From an uncultured Pseudomonadales bacterium (GTDB lineage: Bacteria; Pseudomonadota; Gammaproteobacteria; Pseudomonadales; Azotimanducaceae): a stretch of 64,000 bases of DNA. Below the pieces are notes generated by a model. That model was not told where the DNA came from, searched no databases, and saw only the letters and a list, made by a program, of their open reading frames with translations. A program made the translations under genes and the position numbers. The stretch is from assembly GCA_958296025.1 (NCBI GenBank), contig OY282430.1, positions 2,914,001 to 2,978,000 on the forward strand. The letters run 5' to 3'. Of the stretch, positions 1-12,190 are shown in pieces (positions within the stretch are counted from its first letter, which is position 1; each line of letters starts with the position of its first letter).

Positions 1-3000
1 CCCGCCGCGAACGTCAGCGTCCCGCCCGCGACGGCCGAGTAGTCCGTCCCGGACGTGGCCGTGCCGGTCCCGGCGTCGGCGTAGGCCACCGTCACCCGCA
101 GCCCGCTCGCCGGGGACAGGGTGACCGTGAAGTCCAGGTCCGCCGTGTCGCCGGCGGCCCCCTCCGCGACGCTCGGCGAGCTGATCGAAACCGTCGACGC
201 CCCGTCGTCGTCCGTGATGGTCCCCGTGCCGGTCGCCGTGCCGAGCGTCGCGTTGTTCGGGGAGCTCAGGGTCAGCACGACGGTCTCGTCCTGCTCGTCC
301 GTCGCGTCGCCCGTCACCGACACCGTGACCGTCTTGCTGGTGTCCCCCGCCGCGAACGTCAGCGTGCCGCCGGTGATCGCCGTGTAGTCGGTCCCGGAAG
401 TGGCGGTGCCGCCAGTCCCCTCCGCCCAGTCCACCGTCACCTGCTTGCCGCTCGCCGCGCTCAGCGACGCCGTGAACGTCAGGGACGCCGTGCCGCCGGC
501 GGCCCCCTCCGCCACGTTCGGCGAGTTGATCGAAACCGTCGGCGCGTCGTCGTCGTCCGTGATGGTCCCCGTCCCGGTCGCCGCGCTCGACAGCGTCGCG
601 TTGTTCGGGGCGCTCAGGGTCACCAGGACGGTCTCGTCCGGCTCGTCCGTCGCGTCGCCCGTCACCGACACCGTGACGCTCTTCGACCTGTCCCCCGCCG
701 CGAACGTCAGGGTCCCGGCCGCGACGGCCGAGTAGTCCGTCCCGGACGTGGCCGTGCCGGTCCCGGCGTCGGCGTAGTTCACCGTCACCTGCTTGCCGCT
801 CGCCGCGCTCAGCGACGCCGTGAACGTCAGGGACGCCGTGTCGCCGCTGTTCCCCTCCGCGACGCTCGGCGAGTCGATCGAAACCGTCGGCGGGTCGTCG
901 TCGTCCGCGATGGTCAGCGCCACGCCGTCCGAGTCCTGGGCGATCCCCTGGGAGTTGGCCGCCACGCCCGTCACCGTCACCGCGCGGTCCGCCTCGTCCA
1001 GGCTGTTGTCCACCGCCGTGATCGTCACCGTCGAGCTCGACGTCGACCCCGCCGCCACCGTCAGCGTCGTCCCGCTCAGCGTCGTCCCCGCGGGCGGCGT
1101 CAGCGTCACCGTCGTCGCCGCGCTCGAGGGGTGGCTCAGCGACGCCGACACCGCGGTCGAGTTGCCGGACCCGCTCTCGTTGACGGAGGCCGCCGCCACC
1201 GCCAGCGTCACCGTCGGCGCGTCGTCGTCGTCCGTGACGGTCCCCGTGCCGGTCGCCGCGCTCGACGAGAGCGTCGCGTTGGTCGCGCCGCTCAGGGTCA
1301 GCACGACGGTCTCGTCCGGCTCGTCCGTCGCGTCGCCCGTCACCGACACCGTGACGGTCTTCGACGTCTCCCCCGCCGCGAACGTCAGCGTCCCGCCCGC
1401 GACGGCCGAGTAGTCCGTCCCGGACGTGGCCGTGCCGGTCCCGGCGTCGGCGTAGGCCACCGTCACCCGCAGCCCGCTCGCCGGGGACAGGGTGACCGTG
1501 AAGTCCAGGTCCGCCGTGTCGCCGGCGGCCCCCTCCGCGACGCTCGGCGAGCTGATCGAAACCGTCGACGCCCCGTCGTCGTCCGTGATGGTCCCCGTGC
1601 CGGTCGCCGTGCCGAGCGTCGCGTTGTTCGGGGAGCTCAGGGTCAGCACGACGGTCTCGTCCTGCTCGTCCGTCGCGTCGCCCGTCACCGACACCGTGAC
1701 CGTCTTGCTGGTGTCCCCCGCCGCGAACGTCAGCGTGCCGCCGGTGATCGCCGTGTAGTCGGTCCCGGAAGTGGCGGTGCCGCCAGTCCCCTCCGCCCAG
1801 TCCACCGTCACCTGCTTGCCGCTCGCCGCGCTCAGCGACGCCGTGAACGTCAGGGACGCCGTGCCGCCGGCGGCCCCCTCCGCCACGTTCGGCGAGTTGA
1901 TCGAAACCGTCGGCGCGTCGTCGTCGTCCGTGATGGTCCCCGTCCCGGTCGCCGCGCTCGACAGCGTCGCGTTGTTCGGGGCGCTCAGGGTCACCAGGAC
2001 GGTCTCGTCCGGCTCGTCCGTCGCGTCGCCCGTCACCGACACCGTGACGCTCTTCGACCTGTCCCCCGCCGCGAACGTCAGGGTCCCGGCCGCGACGGCC
2101 GAGTAGTCCGTCCCGGACGTGGCCGTGCCGGTCCCGGCGTCGGCGTAGTTCACCGTCACCTGCTTGCCGCTCGCCGCGCTCAGCGACGCCGTGAACGTCA
2201 GGGACGCCGTGTCGCCGCTGTTCCCCTCCGCGACGCTCGGCGAGTCGATCGAAACCGTCGGCGGGTCGTCGTCGTCCGCGATGGTCAGCGCCACGCCGTC
2301 CGAGTCCTGGGCGATCCCCTGGGAGTTGGCCGCCACGCCCGTCACCGTCACCGCGCGGTCCGCCTCGTCCAGGCTGTTGTCCACCGCCGTGATCGTCACC
2401 GTCGAGCTCGACGTCGACCCCGCCGCCACCGTCAGCGTCGTCCCGCTCAGCGTCGTCCCCGCGGGCGGCGTCAGCGTCACCGTCGTCGCCGCGCTCGAGG
2501 GGTGGCTCAGCGACGCCGACACCGCGGTCGAGTTGCCGGACCCGCTCTCGTTGACGGAGGCCGCCGCCACCGCCAGCGTCACCGTCGGCGCGTCGTCGTC
2601 GTCCGTGACGGTCCCCGTGCCGGTCGCCGCGCTCGACGAGAGCGTCGCGTTGGTCGCGCCGCTCAGGGTCAGCACGACGGTCTCGTCCGGCTCGTCCGTC
2701 GCGTCGCCCGTCACCGACACCGTGACGGTCTTCGACGTCTCCCCCGCCGCGAACGTCAGCGTCCCGCCCGCGACGGCCGAGTAGTCCGTCCCGGACGTGG
2801 CCGTGCCGGTCCCGGCGTCGGCGTAGGCCACCGTCACCCGCAGCCCGCTCGCCGGGGACAGGGTGACCGTGAAGTCCAGGTCCGCCGTGTCGCCGGCGGC
2901 CCCCTCCGCGACGCTCGGCGAGCTGATCGAAACCGTCGACGCCCCGTCGTCGTCCGTGATGGTCCCCGTGCCGGTCGCCGTGCCGAGCGTCGCGTTGTTC

Positions 3001-6000
3001 GGGGAGCTCAGGGTCAGCACGACGGTCTCGTCCTGCTCGTCCGTCGCGTCGCCCGTCACCGACACCGTGACCGTCTTGCTGGTGTCCCCCGCCGCGAACG
3101 TCAGCGTGCCGCCGGTGATCGCCGTGTAGTCGGTCCCGGAAGTGGCGGTGCCGCCAGTCCCCTCCGCCCAGTCCACCGTCACCTGCTTGCCGCTCGCCGC
3201 GCTCAGCGACGCCGTGAACGTCAGGGACGCCGTGCCGCTGTCCCCCTCCGCCACGTTCGGCGAGTTGATCGAAACCGTCGGCGCGTCGTCGTCGTCCGTG
3301 ATGGTCCCCGTCCCGGTCGCCGCGCTCGACAGCGTCGCGTTGTTCGGGGCGCTCAGGGTCACCAGGACGGTCTCGTCCGGCTCGTCCGTCGCGTCGCCCG
3401 TCACCGACACCGTGACGCTCTTCGACCTGTCCCCCGCCGCGAACGTCAGGGTCCCGGCCGCGACGGCCGAGTAGTCCGTCCCGGACGTGGCCGTGCCGGT
3501 CCCGGCGTCGGCGTAGTTCACCGTCACCTGCTTGCCGCTCGCCGCGCTCAGCGACGCCGTGAACGTCAGGGACGCCGTGTCGCCGCTGTTCCCCTCCGCG
3601 ACGCTCGGCGAGTCGATCGAAACCGTCGGCGGGTCGTCGTCGTCCGCGATGGTCAGCGCCACGCCGTCCGAGTCCTGGGCGATCCCCTGGGAGTTGGCCG
3701 CCACGCCCGTCACCGTCACCGCGCGGTCCGCCTCGTCCAGGCTGTTGTCCACCGCCGTGATCGTCACCGTCGAGCTCGACGTCGACCCCGCCGCCACCGT
3801 CAGCGTCGTCCCGCTCAGCGTCGTCCCCGCGGGCGGCGTCAGCGTCACCGTCGTCGCCGCGCTCGAGGGGTGGCTCAGCGACGCCGACACCGCGGTCGAG
3901 TTGCCGGACCCGCTCTCGTTGACGGAGGCCGCCGCCACCGCCAGCGTCACCGTCGGCGCGTCGTCGTCGTCCGTGACGGTCCCCGTGCCGGTCGCCGCGC
4001 TCGACGAGAGCGTCGCGTTGGTCGCGCCGCTCAGGGTCAGCACGACGGTCTCGTCCGGCTCGTCCGTCGCGTCGCCCGTCACCGACACCGTGACGGTCTT
4101 CGACGTCTCCCCCGCCGCGAACGTCAGCGTCCCGCCCGCGACGGCCGAGTAGTCCGTCCCGGACGTGGCCGTGCCGGTCCCGGCGTCGGCGTAGGCCACC
4201 GTCACCCGCAGCCCGCTCGCCGGGGACAGGGTGACCGTGAAGTCCAGGTCCGCCGTGTCGCCGGCGGCCCCCTCCGCGACGCTCGGCGAGCTGATCGAAA
4301 CCGTCGACGCCCCGTCGTCGTCCGTGATGGTCCCCGTGCCGGTCGCCGTGCCGAGCGTCGCGTTGTTCGGGGAGCTCAGGGTCAGCACGACGGTCTCGTC
4401 CTGCTCGTCCGTCGCGTCGCCCGTCACCGACACCGTGACCGTCTTGCTGGTGTCCCCCGCCGCGAACGTCAGCGTGCCGCCGGTGATCGCCGTGTAGTCG
4501 GTCCCGGAAGTGGCGGTGCCGCCAGTCCCCTCCGCCCAGTCCACCGTCACCTGCTTGCCGCTCGCCGCGCTCAGCGACGCCGTGAACGTCAGGGACGCCG
4601 TGCCGCCGGCGGCCCCCTCCGCCACGTTCGGCGAGTTGATCGAAACCGTCGGCGCGTCGTCGTCGTCCGTGATGGTCCCCGTCCCGGTCGCCGCGCTCGA
4701 CAGCGTCGCGTTGTTCGGGGCGCTCAGGGTCACCAGGACGGTCTCGTCCGGCTCGTCCGTCGCGTCGCCCGTCACCGACACCGTGACGCTCTTCGACCTG
4801 TCCCCCGCCGCGAACGTCAGGGTCCCGGCCGCGACGGCCGAGTAGTCCGTCCCGGACGTGGCCGTGCCGGTCCCGGCGTCGGCGTAGTTCACCGTCACCT
4901 GCTTGCCGCTCGCCGCGCTCAGCGACGCCGTGAACGTCAGGGACGCCGTGTCGCCGCTGTTCCCCTCCGCGACGCTCGGCGAGTCGATCGAAACCGTCGG
5001 CGGGTCGTCGTCGTCCGCGATGGTCAGCGCCACGCCGTCCGAGTCCTGGGCGATCCCCTGGGAGTTGGCCGCCACGCCCGTCACCGTCACCGCGCGGTCC
5101 GCCTCGTCCAGGCTGTTGTCCACCGCCGTGATCGTCACCGTCGAGCTCGACGTCGACCCCGCCGCCACCGTCAGCGTCGTCCCGCTCAGCGTCGTCCCCG
5201 CGGGCGGCGTCAGCGTCACCGTCGTCGCCGCGCTCGAGGGGTGGCTCAGCGACGCCGACACCGCGGTCGAGTTGCCGGACCCGCTCTCGTTGACGGAGGC
5301 CGCCGCCACCGCCAGCGTCACCGTCGGCGCGTCGTCGTCGTCCGTGACGGTCCCCGTGCCGGTCGCCGCGCTCGACGAGAGCGTCGCGTTGGTCGCGCCG
5401 CTCAGGGTCAGCACGACGGTCTCGTCCGGCTCGTCCGTCGCGTCGCCCGTCACCGACACCGTGACGGTCTTCGACGTCTCCCCCGCCGCGAACGTCAGCG
5501 TCCCGCCCGCGACGGCCGAGTAGTCCGTCCCGGACGTGGCCGTGCCGGTCCCGGCGTCGGCGTAGGCCACCGTCACCCGCAGCCCGCTCGCCGGGGACAG
5601 GGTGACCGTGAAGTCCAGGTCCGCCGTGTCGCCGGCGGCCCCCTCCGCGACGCTCGGCGAGCTGATCGAAACCGTCGACGCCCCGTCGTCGTCCGTGATG
5701 GTCCCCGTGCCGGTCGCCGTGCCGAGCGTCGCGTTGTTCGGGGAGCTCAGGGTCAGCACGACGGTCTCGTCCTGCTCGTCCGTCGCGTCGCCCGTCACCG
5801 ACACCGTGACCGTCTTGCTGGTGTCCCCCGCCGCGAACGTCAGCGTGCCGCCGGTGATCGCCGTGTAGTCGGTCCCGGAAGTGGCGGTGCCGCCAGTCCC
5901 CTCCGCCCAGTCCACCGTCACCTGCTTGCCGCTCGCCGCGCTCAGCGACGCCGTGAACGTCAGGGACGCCGTGCCGCTGTCCCCCTCCGCCACGTTCGGC

Positions 6001-9000
6001 GAGTTGATCGAAACCGTCGGCGCGTCGTCGTCGTCCGTGATGGTCCCCGTCCCGGTCGCCGCGCTCGACAGCGTCGCGTTGTTCGGGGCGCTCAGGGTCA
6101 CCAGGACGGTCTCGTCCGGCTCGTCCGTCGCGTCGCCCGTCACCGACACCGTGACGCTCTTCGACCTGTCCCCCGCCGCGAACGTCAGGGTCCCGGCCGC
6201 GACGGCCGAGTAGTCCGTCCCGGACGTGGCCGTGCCGGTCCCGGCGTCGGCGTAGTTCACCGTCACCTGCTTGCCGCTCGCCGCGCTCAGCGACGCCGTG
6301 AACGTCAGGGACGCCGTGTCGCCGCTGTTCCCCTCCGCGACGCTCGGCGAGTCGATCGAAACCGTCGGCGGGTCGTCGTCGTCCGCGATGGTCAGCGCCA
6401 CGCCGTCCGAGTCCTGGGCGATCCCCTGGGAGTTGGCCGCCACGCCCGTCACCGTCACCGCGCGGTCCGCCTCGTCCAGGCTGTTGTCCACCGCCGTGAT
6501 CGTCACCGTCGAGCTCGACGTCGACCCCGCCGCCACCGTCAGCGTCGTCCCGCTCAGCGTCGTCCCCGCGGGCGGCGTCAGCGTCACCGTCGTCGCCGCG
6601 CTCGAGGGGTGGCTCAGCGACGCCGACACCGCGGTCGAGTTGCCGGACCCGCTCTCGTTGACGGAGGCCGCCGCCACCGCCAGCGTCACCGTCGGCGCGT
6701 CGTCGTCGTCCGTGACGGTCCCCGTGCCGGTCGCCGCGCTCGACGAGAGCGTCGCGTTGGTCGCGCCGCTCAGGGTCAGCACGACGGTCTCGTCCGGCTC
6801 GTCCGTCGCGTCGCCCGTCACCGACACCGTGACGGTCTTCGACGTCTCCCCCGCCGCGAACGTCAGCGTCCCGCCCGCGACGGCCGAGTAGTCCGTCCCG
6901 GACGTGGCCGTGCCGGTCCCGGCGTCGGCGTAGGCCACCGTCACCCGCAGCCCGCTCGCCGGGGACAGGGTGACCGTGAAGTCCAGGTCCGCCGTGTCGC
7001 CGGCGGCCCCCTCCGCGACGCTCGGCGAGCTGATCGAAACCGTCGACGCCCCGTCGTCGTCCGTGATGGTCCCCGTGCCGGTCGCCGTGCCGAGCGTCGC
7101 GTTGTTCGGGGAGCTCAGGGTCAGCACGACGGTCTCGTCCTGCTCGTCCGTCGCGTCGCCCGTCACCGACACCGTGACCGTCTTGCTGGTGTCCCCCGCC
7201 GCGAACGTCAGCGTGCCGCCGGTGATCGCCGTGTAGTCGGTCCCGGAAGTGGCGGTGCCGCCAGTCCCCTCCGCCCAGTCCACCGTCACCTGCTTGCCGC
7301 TCGCCGCGCTCAGCGACGCCGTGAACGTCAGGGACGCCGTGCCGCCGGCGGCCCCCTCCGCCACGTTCGGCGAGTTGATCGAAACCGTCGGCGCGTCGTC
7401 GTCGTCCGTGATGGTCCCCGTCCCGGTCGCCGCGCTCGACAGCGTCGCGTTGTTCGGGGCGCTCAGGGTCACCAGGACGGTCTCGTCCGGCTCGTCCGTC
7501 GCGTCGCCCGTCACCGACACCGTGACGCTCTTCGACCTGTCCCCCGCCGCGAACGTCAGGGTCCCGGCCGCGACGGCCGAGTAGTCCGTCCCGGACGTGG
7601 CCGTGCCGGTCCCGGCGTCGGCGTAGTTCACCGTCACCTGCTTGCCGCTCGCCGCGCTCAGCGACGCCGTGAACGTCAGGGACGCCGTGTCGCCGCTGTT
7701 CCCCTCCGCGACGCTCGGCGAGTCGATCGAAACCGTCGGCGGGTCGTCGTCGTCCGCGATGGTCAGCGCCACGCCGTCCGAGTCCTGGGCGATCCCCTGG
7801 GAGTTGGCCGCCACGCCCGTCACCGTCACCGCGCGGTCCGCCTCGTCCAGGCTGTTGTCCACCGCCGTGATCGTCACCGTCGAGCTCGACGTCGACCCCG
7901 CCGCCACCGTCAGCGTCGTCCCGCTCAGCGTCGTCCCCGCGGGCGGCGTCAGCGTCACCGTCGTCGCCGCGCTCGAGGGGTGGCTCAGCGACGCCGACAC
8001 CGCGGTCGAGTTGCCGGACCCGCTCTCGTTGACGGAGGCCGCCGCCACCGCCAGCGTCACCGTCGGCGCGTCGTCGTCGTCCGTGACGGTCCCCGTGCCG
8101 GTCGCCGCGCTCGACGAGAGCGTCGCGTTGGTCGCGCCGCTCAGGGTCAGCACGACGGTCTCGTCCGGCTCGTCCGTCGCGTCGCCCGTCACCGACACCG
8201 TGACGGTCTTCGACGTCTCCCCCGCCGCGAACGTCAGCGTCCCGCCCGCGACGGCCGAGTAGTCCGTCCCGGACGTGGCCGTGCCGGTCCCGGCGTCGGC
8301 GTAGGCCACCGTCACCCGCAGCCCGCTCGCCGGGGACAGGGTGACCGTGAAGTCCAGGTCCGCCGTGTCGCCGGCGGCCCCCTCCGCGACGCTCGGCGAG
8401 CTGATCGAAACCGTCGACGCCCCGTCGTCGTCCGTGATGGTCCCCGTGCCGGTCGCCGTGCCGAGCGTCGCGTTGTTCGGGGAGCTCAGGGTCAGCACGA
8501 CGGTCTCGTCCTGCTCGTCCGTCGCGTCGCCCGTCACCGACACCGTGACCGTCTTGCTGGTGTCCCCCGCCGCGAACGTCAGCGTGCCGCCGGTGATCGC
8601 CGTGTAGTCGGTCCCGGAAGTGGCGGTGCCGCCAGTCCCCTCCGCCCAGTCCACCGTCACCTGCTTGCCGCTCGCCGCGCTCAGCGACGCCGTGAACGTC
8701 AGGGACGCCGTGCCGCTGTCCCCCTCCGCCACGTTCGGCGAGTTGATCGAAACCGTCGGCGCGTCGTCGTCGTCCGTGATGGTCCCCGTCCCGGTCGCCG
8801 CGCTCGACAGCGTCGCGTTGTTCGGGGCGCTCAGGGTCACCAGGACGGTCTCGTCCGGCTCGTCCGTCGCGTCGCCCGTCACCGACACCGTGACGCTCTT
8901 CGACCTGTCCCCCGCCGCGAACGTCAGGGTCCCGGCCGCGACGGCCGAGTAGTCCGTCCCGGACGTGGCCGTGCCGGTCCCGGCGTCGGCGTAGTTCACC

Positions 9001-12000
9001 GTCACCTGCTTGCCGCTCGCCGCGCTCAGCGACGCCGTGAACGTCAGGGACGCCGTGTCGCCGCTGTTCCCCTCCGCGACGCTCGGCGAGTCGATCGAAA
9101 CCGTCGGCGGGTCGTCGTCGTCCGCGATGGTCAGCGCCACGCCGTCCGAGTCCTGGGCGATCCCCTGGGAGTTGGCCGCCACGCCCGTCACCGTCACCGC
9201 GCGGTCCGCCTCGTCCAGGCTGTTGTCCACCGCCGTGATCGTCACCGTCGAGCTCGACGTCGACCCCGCCGCCACCGTCAGCGTCGTCCCGCTCAGCGTC
9301 GTCCCCGCGGGCGGCGTCAGCGTCACCGTCGTCGCCGCGCTCGAGGGGTGGCTCAGCGACGCCGACACCGCGGTCGAGTTGCCGGACCCGCTCTCGTTGA
9401 CGGAGGCCGCCGCCACCGCCAGCGTCACCGTCGGCGCGTCGTCGTCGTCCGTGACGGTCCCCGTGCCGGTCGCCGCGCTCGACGAGAGCGTCGCGTTGGT
9501 CGCGCCGCTCAGGGTCAGCACGACGGTCTCGTCCGGCTCGTCCGTCGCGTCGCCCGTCACCGACACCGTGACGGTCTTCGACGTCTCCCCCGCCGCGAAC
9601 GTCAGCGTCCCGCCCGCGACGGCCGAGTAGTCCGTCCCGGACGTGGCCGTGCCGGTCCCGGCGTCGGCGTAGGCCACCGTCACCCGCAGCCCGCTCGCCG
9701 GGGACAGGGTGACCGTGAAGTCCAGGTCCGCCGTGTCGCCGGCGGCCCCCTCCGCGACGCTCGGCGAGCTGATCGAAACCGTCGACGCCCCGTCGTCGTC
9801 CGTGATGGTCCCCGTGCCGGTCGCCGTGCCGAGCGTCGCGTTGTTCGGGGAGCTCAGGGTCAGCACGACGGTCTCGTCCTGCTCGTCCGTCGCGTCGCCC
9901 GTCACCGACACCGTGACCGTCTTGCTGGTGTCCCCCGCCGCGAACGTCAGCGTGCCGCCGGTGATCGCCGTGTAGTCGGTCCCGGAAGTGGCGGTGCCGC
10001 CAGTCCCCTCCGCCCAGTCCACCGTCACCTGCTTGCCGCTCGCCGCGCTCAGCGACGCCGTGAACGTCAGGGACGCCGTGCCGCTGTCCCCCTCCGCCAC
10101 GTTCGGCGAGTTGATCGAAACCGTCGGCGCGTCGTCGTCGTCCGTGATGGTCCCCGTCCCGGTCGCCGCGCTCGACAGCGTCGCGTTGTTCGGGGCGCTC
10201 AGGGTCACCAGGACGGTCTCGTCCGGCTCGTCCGTCGCGTCGCCCGTCACCGACACCGTGACGCTCTTCGACCTGTCCCCCGCCGCGAACGTCAGGGTCC
10301 CGGCCGCGACGGCCGAGTAGTCCGTCCCGGACGTGGCCGTGCCGGTCCCGGCGTCGGCGTAGTTCACCGTCACCTGCTTGCCGCTCGCCGCGCTCAGCGA
10401 CGCCGTGAACGTCAGGGACGCCGTGTCGCCGCTGTTCCCCTCCGCGACGCTCGGCGAGTCGATCGAAACCGTCGGCGGGTCGTCGTCGTCCGCGATGGTC
10501 AGCGCCACGCCGTCCGAGTCCTGGGCGATCCCCTGGGAGTTGGCCGCCACGCCCGTCACCGTCACCGCGCGGTCCGCCTCGTCCAGGCTGTTGTCCACCG
10601 CCGTGATCGTCACCGTCGAGCTCGACGTCGACCCCGCCGCCACCGTCAGCGTCGTCCCGCTCAGCGTCGTCCCCGCGGGCGGCGTCAGCGTCACCGTCGT
10701 CGCCGCGCTCGAGGGGTGGCTCAGCGACGCCGACACCGCGGTCGAGTTGCCGGACCCGCTCTCGTTGACGGAGGCCGCCGCCACCGCCAGCGTCACCGTC
10801 GGCGCGTCGTCGTCGTCCGTGACGGTCCCCGTGCCGGTCGCCGCGCTCGACGAGAGCGTCGCGTTGGTCGCGCCGCTCAGGGTCAGCACGACGGTCTCGT
10901 CCGGCTCGTCCGTCGCGTCGCCCGTCACCGACACCGTGACGGTCTTCGACGTCTCCCCCGCCGCGAACGTCAGCGTCCCGCCCGCGACGGCCGAGTAGTC
11001 CGTCCCGGACGTGGCCGTGCCGGTCCCGGCGTCGGCGTAGGCCACCGTCACCCGCAGCCCGCTCGCCGGGGACAGGGTGACCGTGAAGTCCAGGTCCGCC
11101 GTGTCGCCGGCGGCCCCCTCCGCGACGCTCGGCGAGCTGATCGAAACCGTCGACGCCCCGTCGTCGTCCGTGATGGTCCCCGTGCCGGTCGCCGTGCCGA
11201 GCGTCGCGTTGTTCGGGGAGCTCAGGGTCAGCACGACGGTCTCGTCCTGCTCGTCCGTCGCGTCGCCCGTCACCGACACCGTGACCGTCTTGCTGGTGTC
11301 CCCCGCCGCGAACGTCAGCGTGCCGCCGGTGATCGCCGTGTAGTCGGTCCCGGAAGTGGCGGTGCCGCCAGTCCCCTCCGCCCAGTCCACCGTCACCTGC
11401 TTGCCGCTCGCCGCGCTCAGCGACGCCGTGAACGTCAGGGACGCCGTGCCGCTGTCCCCCTCCGCCACGTTCGGCGAGTTGATCGAAACCGTCGGCGCGT
11501 CGTCGTCGTCCGTGATGGTCCCCGTCCCGGTCGCCGCGCTCGACAGCGTCGCGTTGTTCGGGGCGCTCAGGGTCACCAGGACGGTCTCGTCCGGCTCGTC
11601 CGTCGCGTCGCCCGTCACCGACACCGTGACGCTCTTCGACCTGTCCCCCGCCGCGAACGTCAGGGTCCCGGCCGCGACGGCCGAGTAGTCCGTCCCGGAC
11701 GTGGCCGTGCCGGTCCCGGCGTCGGCGTAGTTCACCGTCACCTGCTTGCCGCTCGCCGCGCTCAGCGACGCCGTGAACGTCAGGGACGCCGTGTCGCCGC
11801 TGTTCCCCTCCGCGACGCTCGGCGAGTCGATCGAAACCGTCGGCGGGTCGTCGTCGTCCGCGATGGTCAGCGCCACGCCGTCCGAGTCCTGGGCGATCCC
11901 CTGGGAGTTGGCCGCCACGCCCGTCACCGTCACCGCGCGGTCCGCCTCGTCCAGGCTGTTGTCCACCGCCGTGATCGTCACCGTCGAGCTCGACGTCGAC

Positions 12001-12190
12001 CCCGCCGCCACCGTCAGCGTCGTCCCGCTCAGCGTCGTCCCCGCCGGCGGCGTCAGCGTCACCGTCGTCGCCGCGCTCGAGGGGTGGCTCAGCGACGCCG
12101 ACACCGCGGTCGAGTTGCCGGACCCGCTCTCGTTGACGGAGGCCGCCGCCACCGCCAGCGTCACCGTCGGCGCGTCGTCGTCGTCCGTGA
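1..12190 (-). repeat. Near-identical tandem array of 1,371/1,368-bp units, Calx-beta stalk
   Basis: The same base (gtgaccgtgaagtcc) recurs at 121, 1492, 2863, 4231, 5602, 6970, 8341, 9709 and 11077, giving spacings of 1371, 1371, 1368, 1371, 1368, 1371, 1368 and 1368. Each unit codes for 456-457 residues in four Calx-beta-like domains of about 108-116 residues, with recurring motifs such as TDEPDETV and [12 protein letters not shown]. The 3-bp difference is one site: the long form reads [11 protein letters not shown] and the short form [10 protein letters not shown]. Other differences between copies are almost absent. The copy nearest the N-terminus diverges beyond about 12,190 and carries a c/g difference near 12,042. 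The array is cut by the left edge. Confidence 0.95.

Noticed and set aside
1-12190. CRISPR array or satellite DNA
   Set aside because: Unit length is 1.37 kb and coding frame is kept in every unit, so it is a protein-coding tandem repeat and not a CRISPR.
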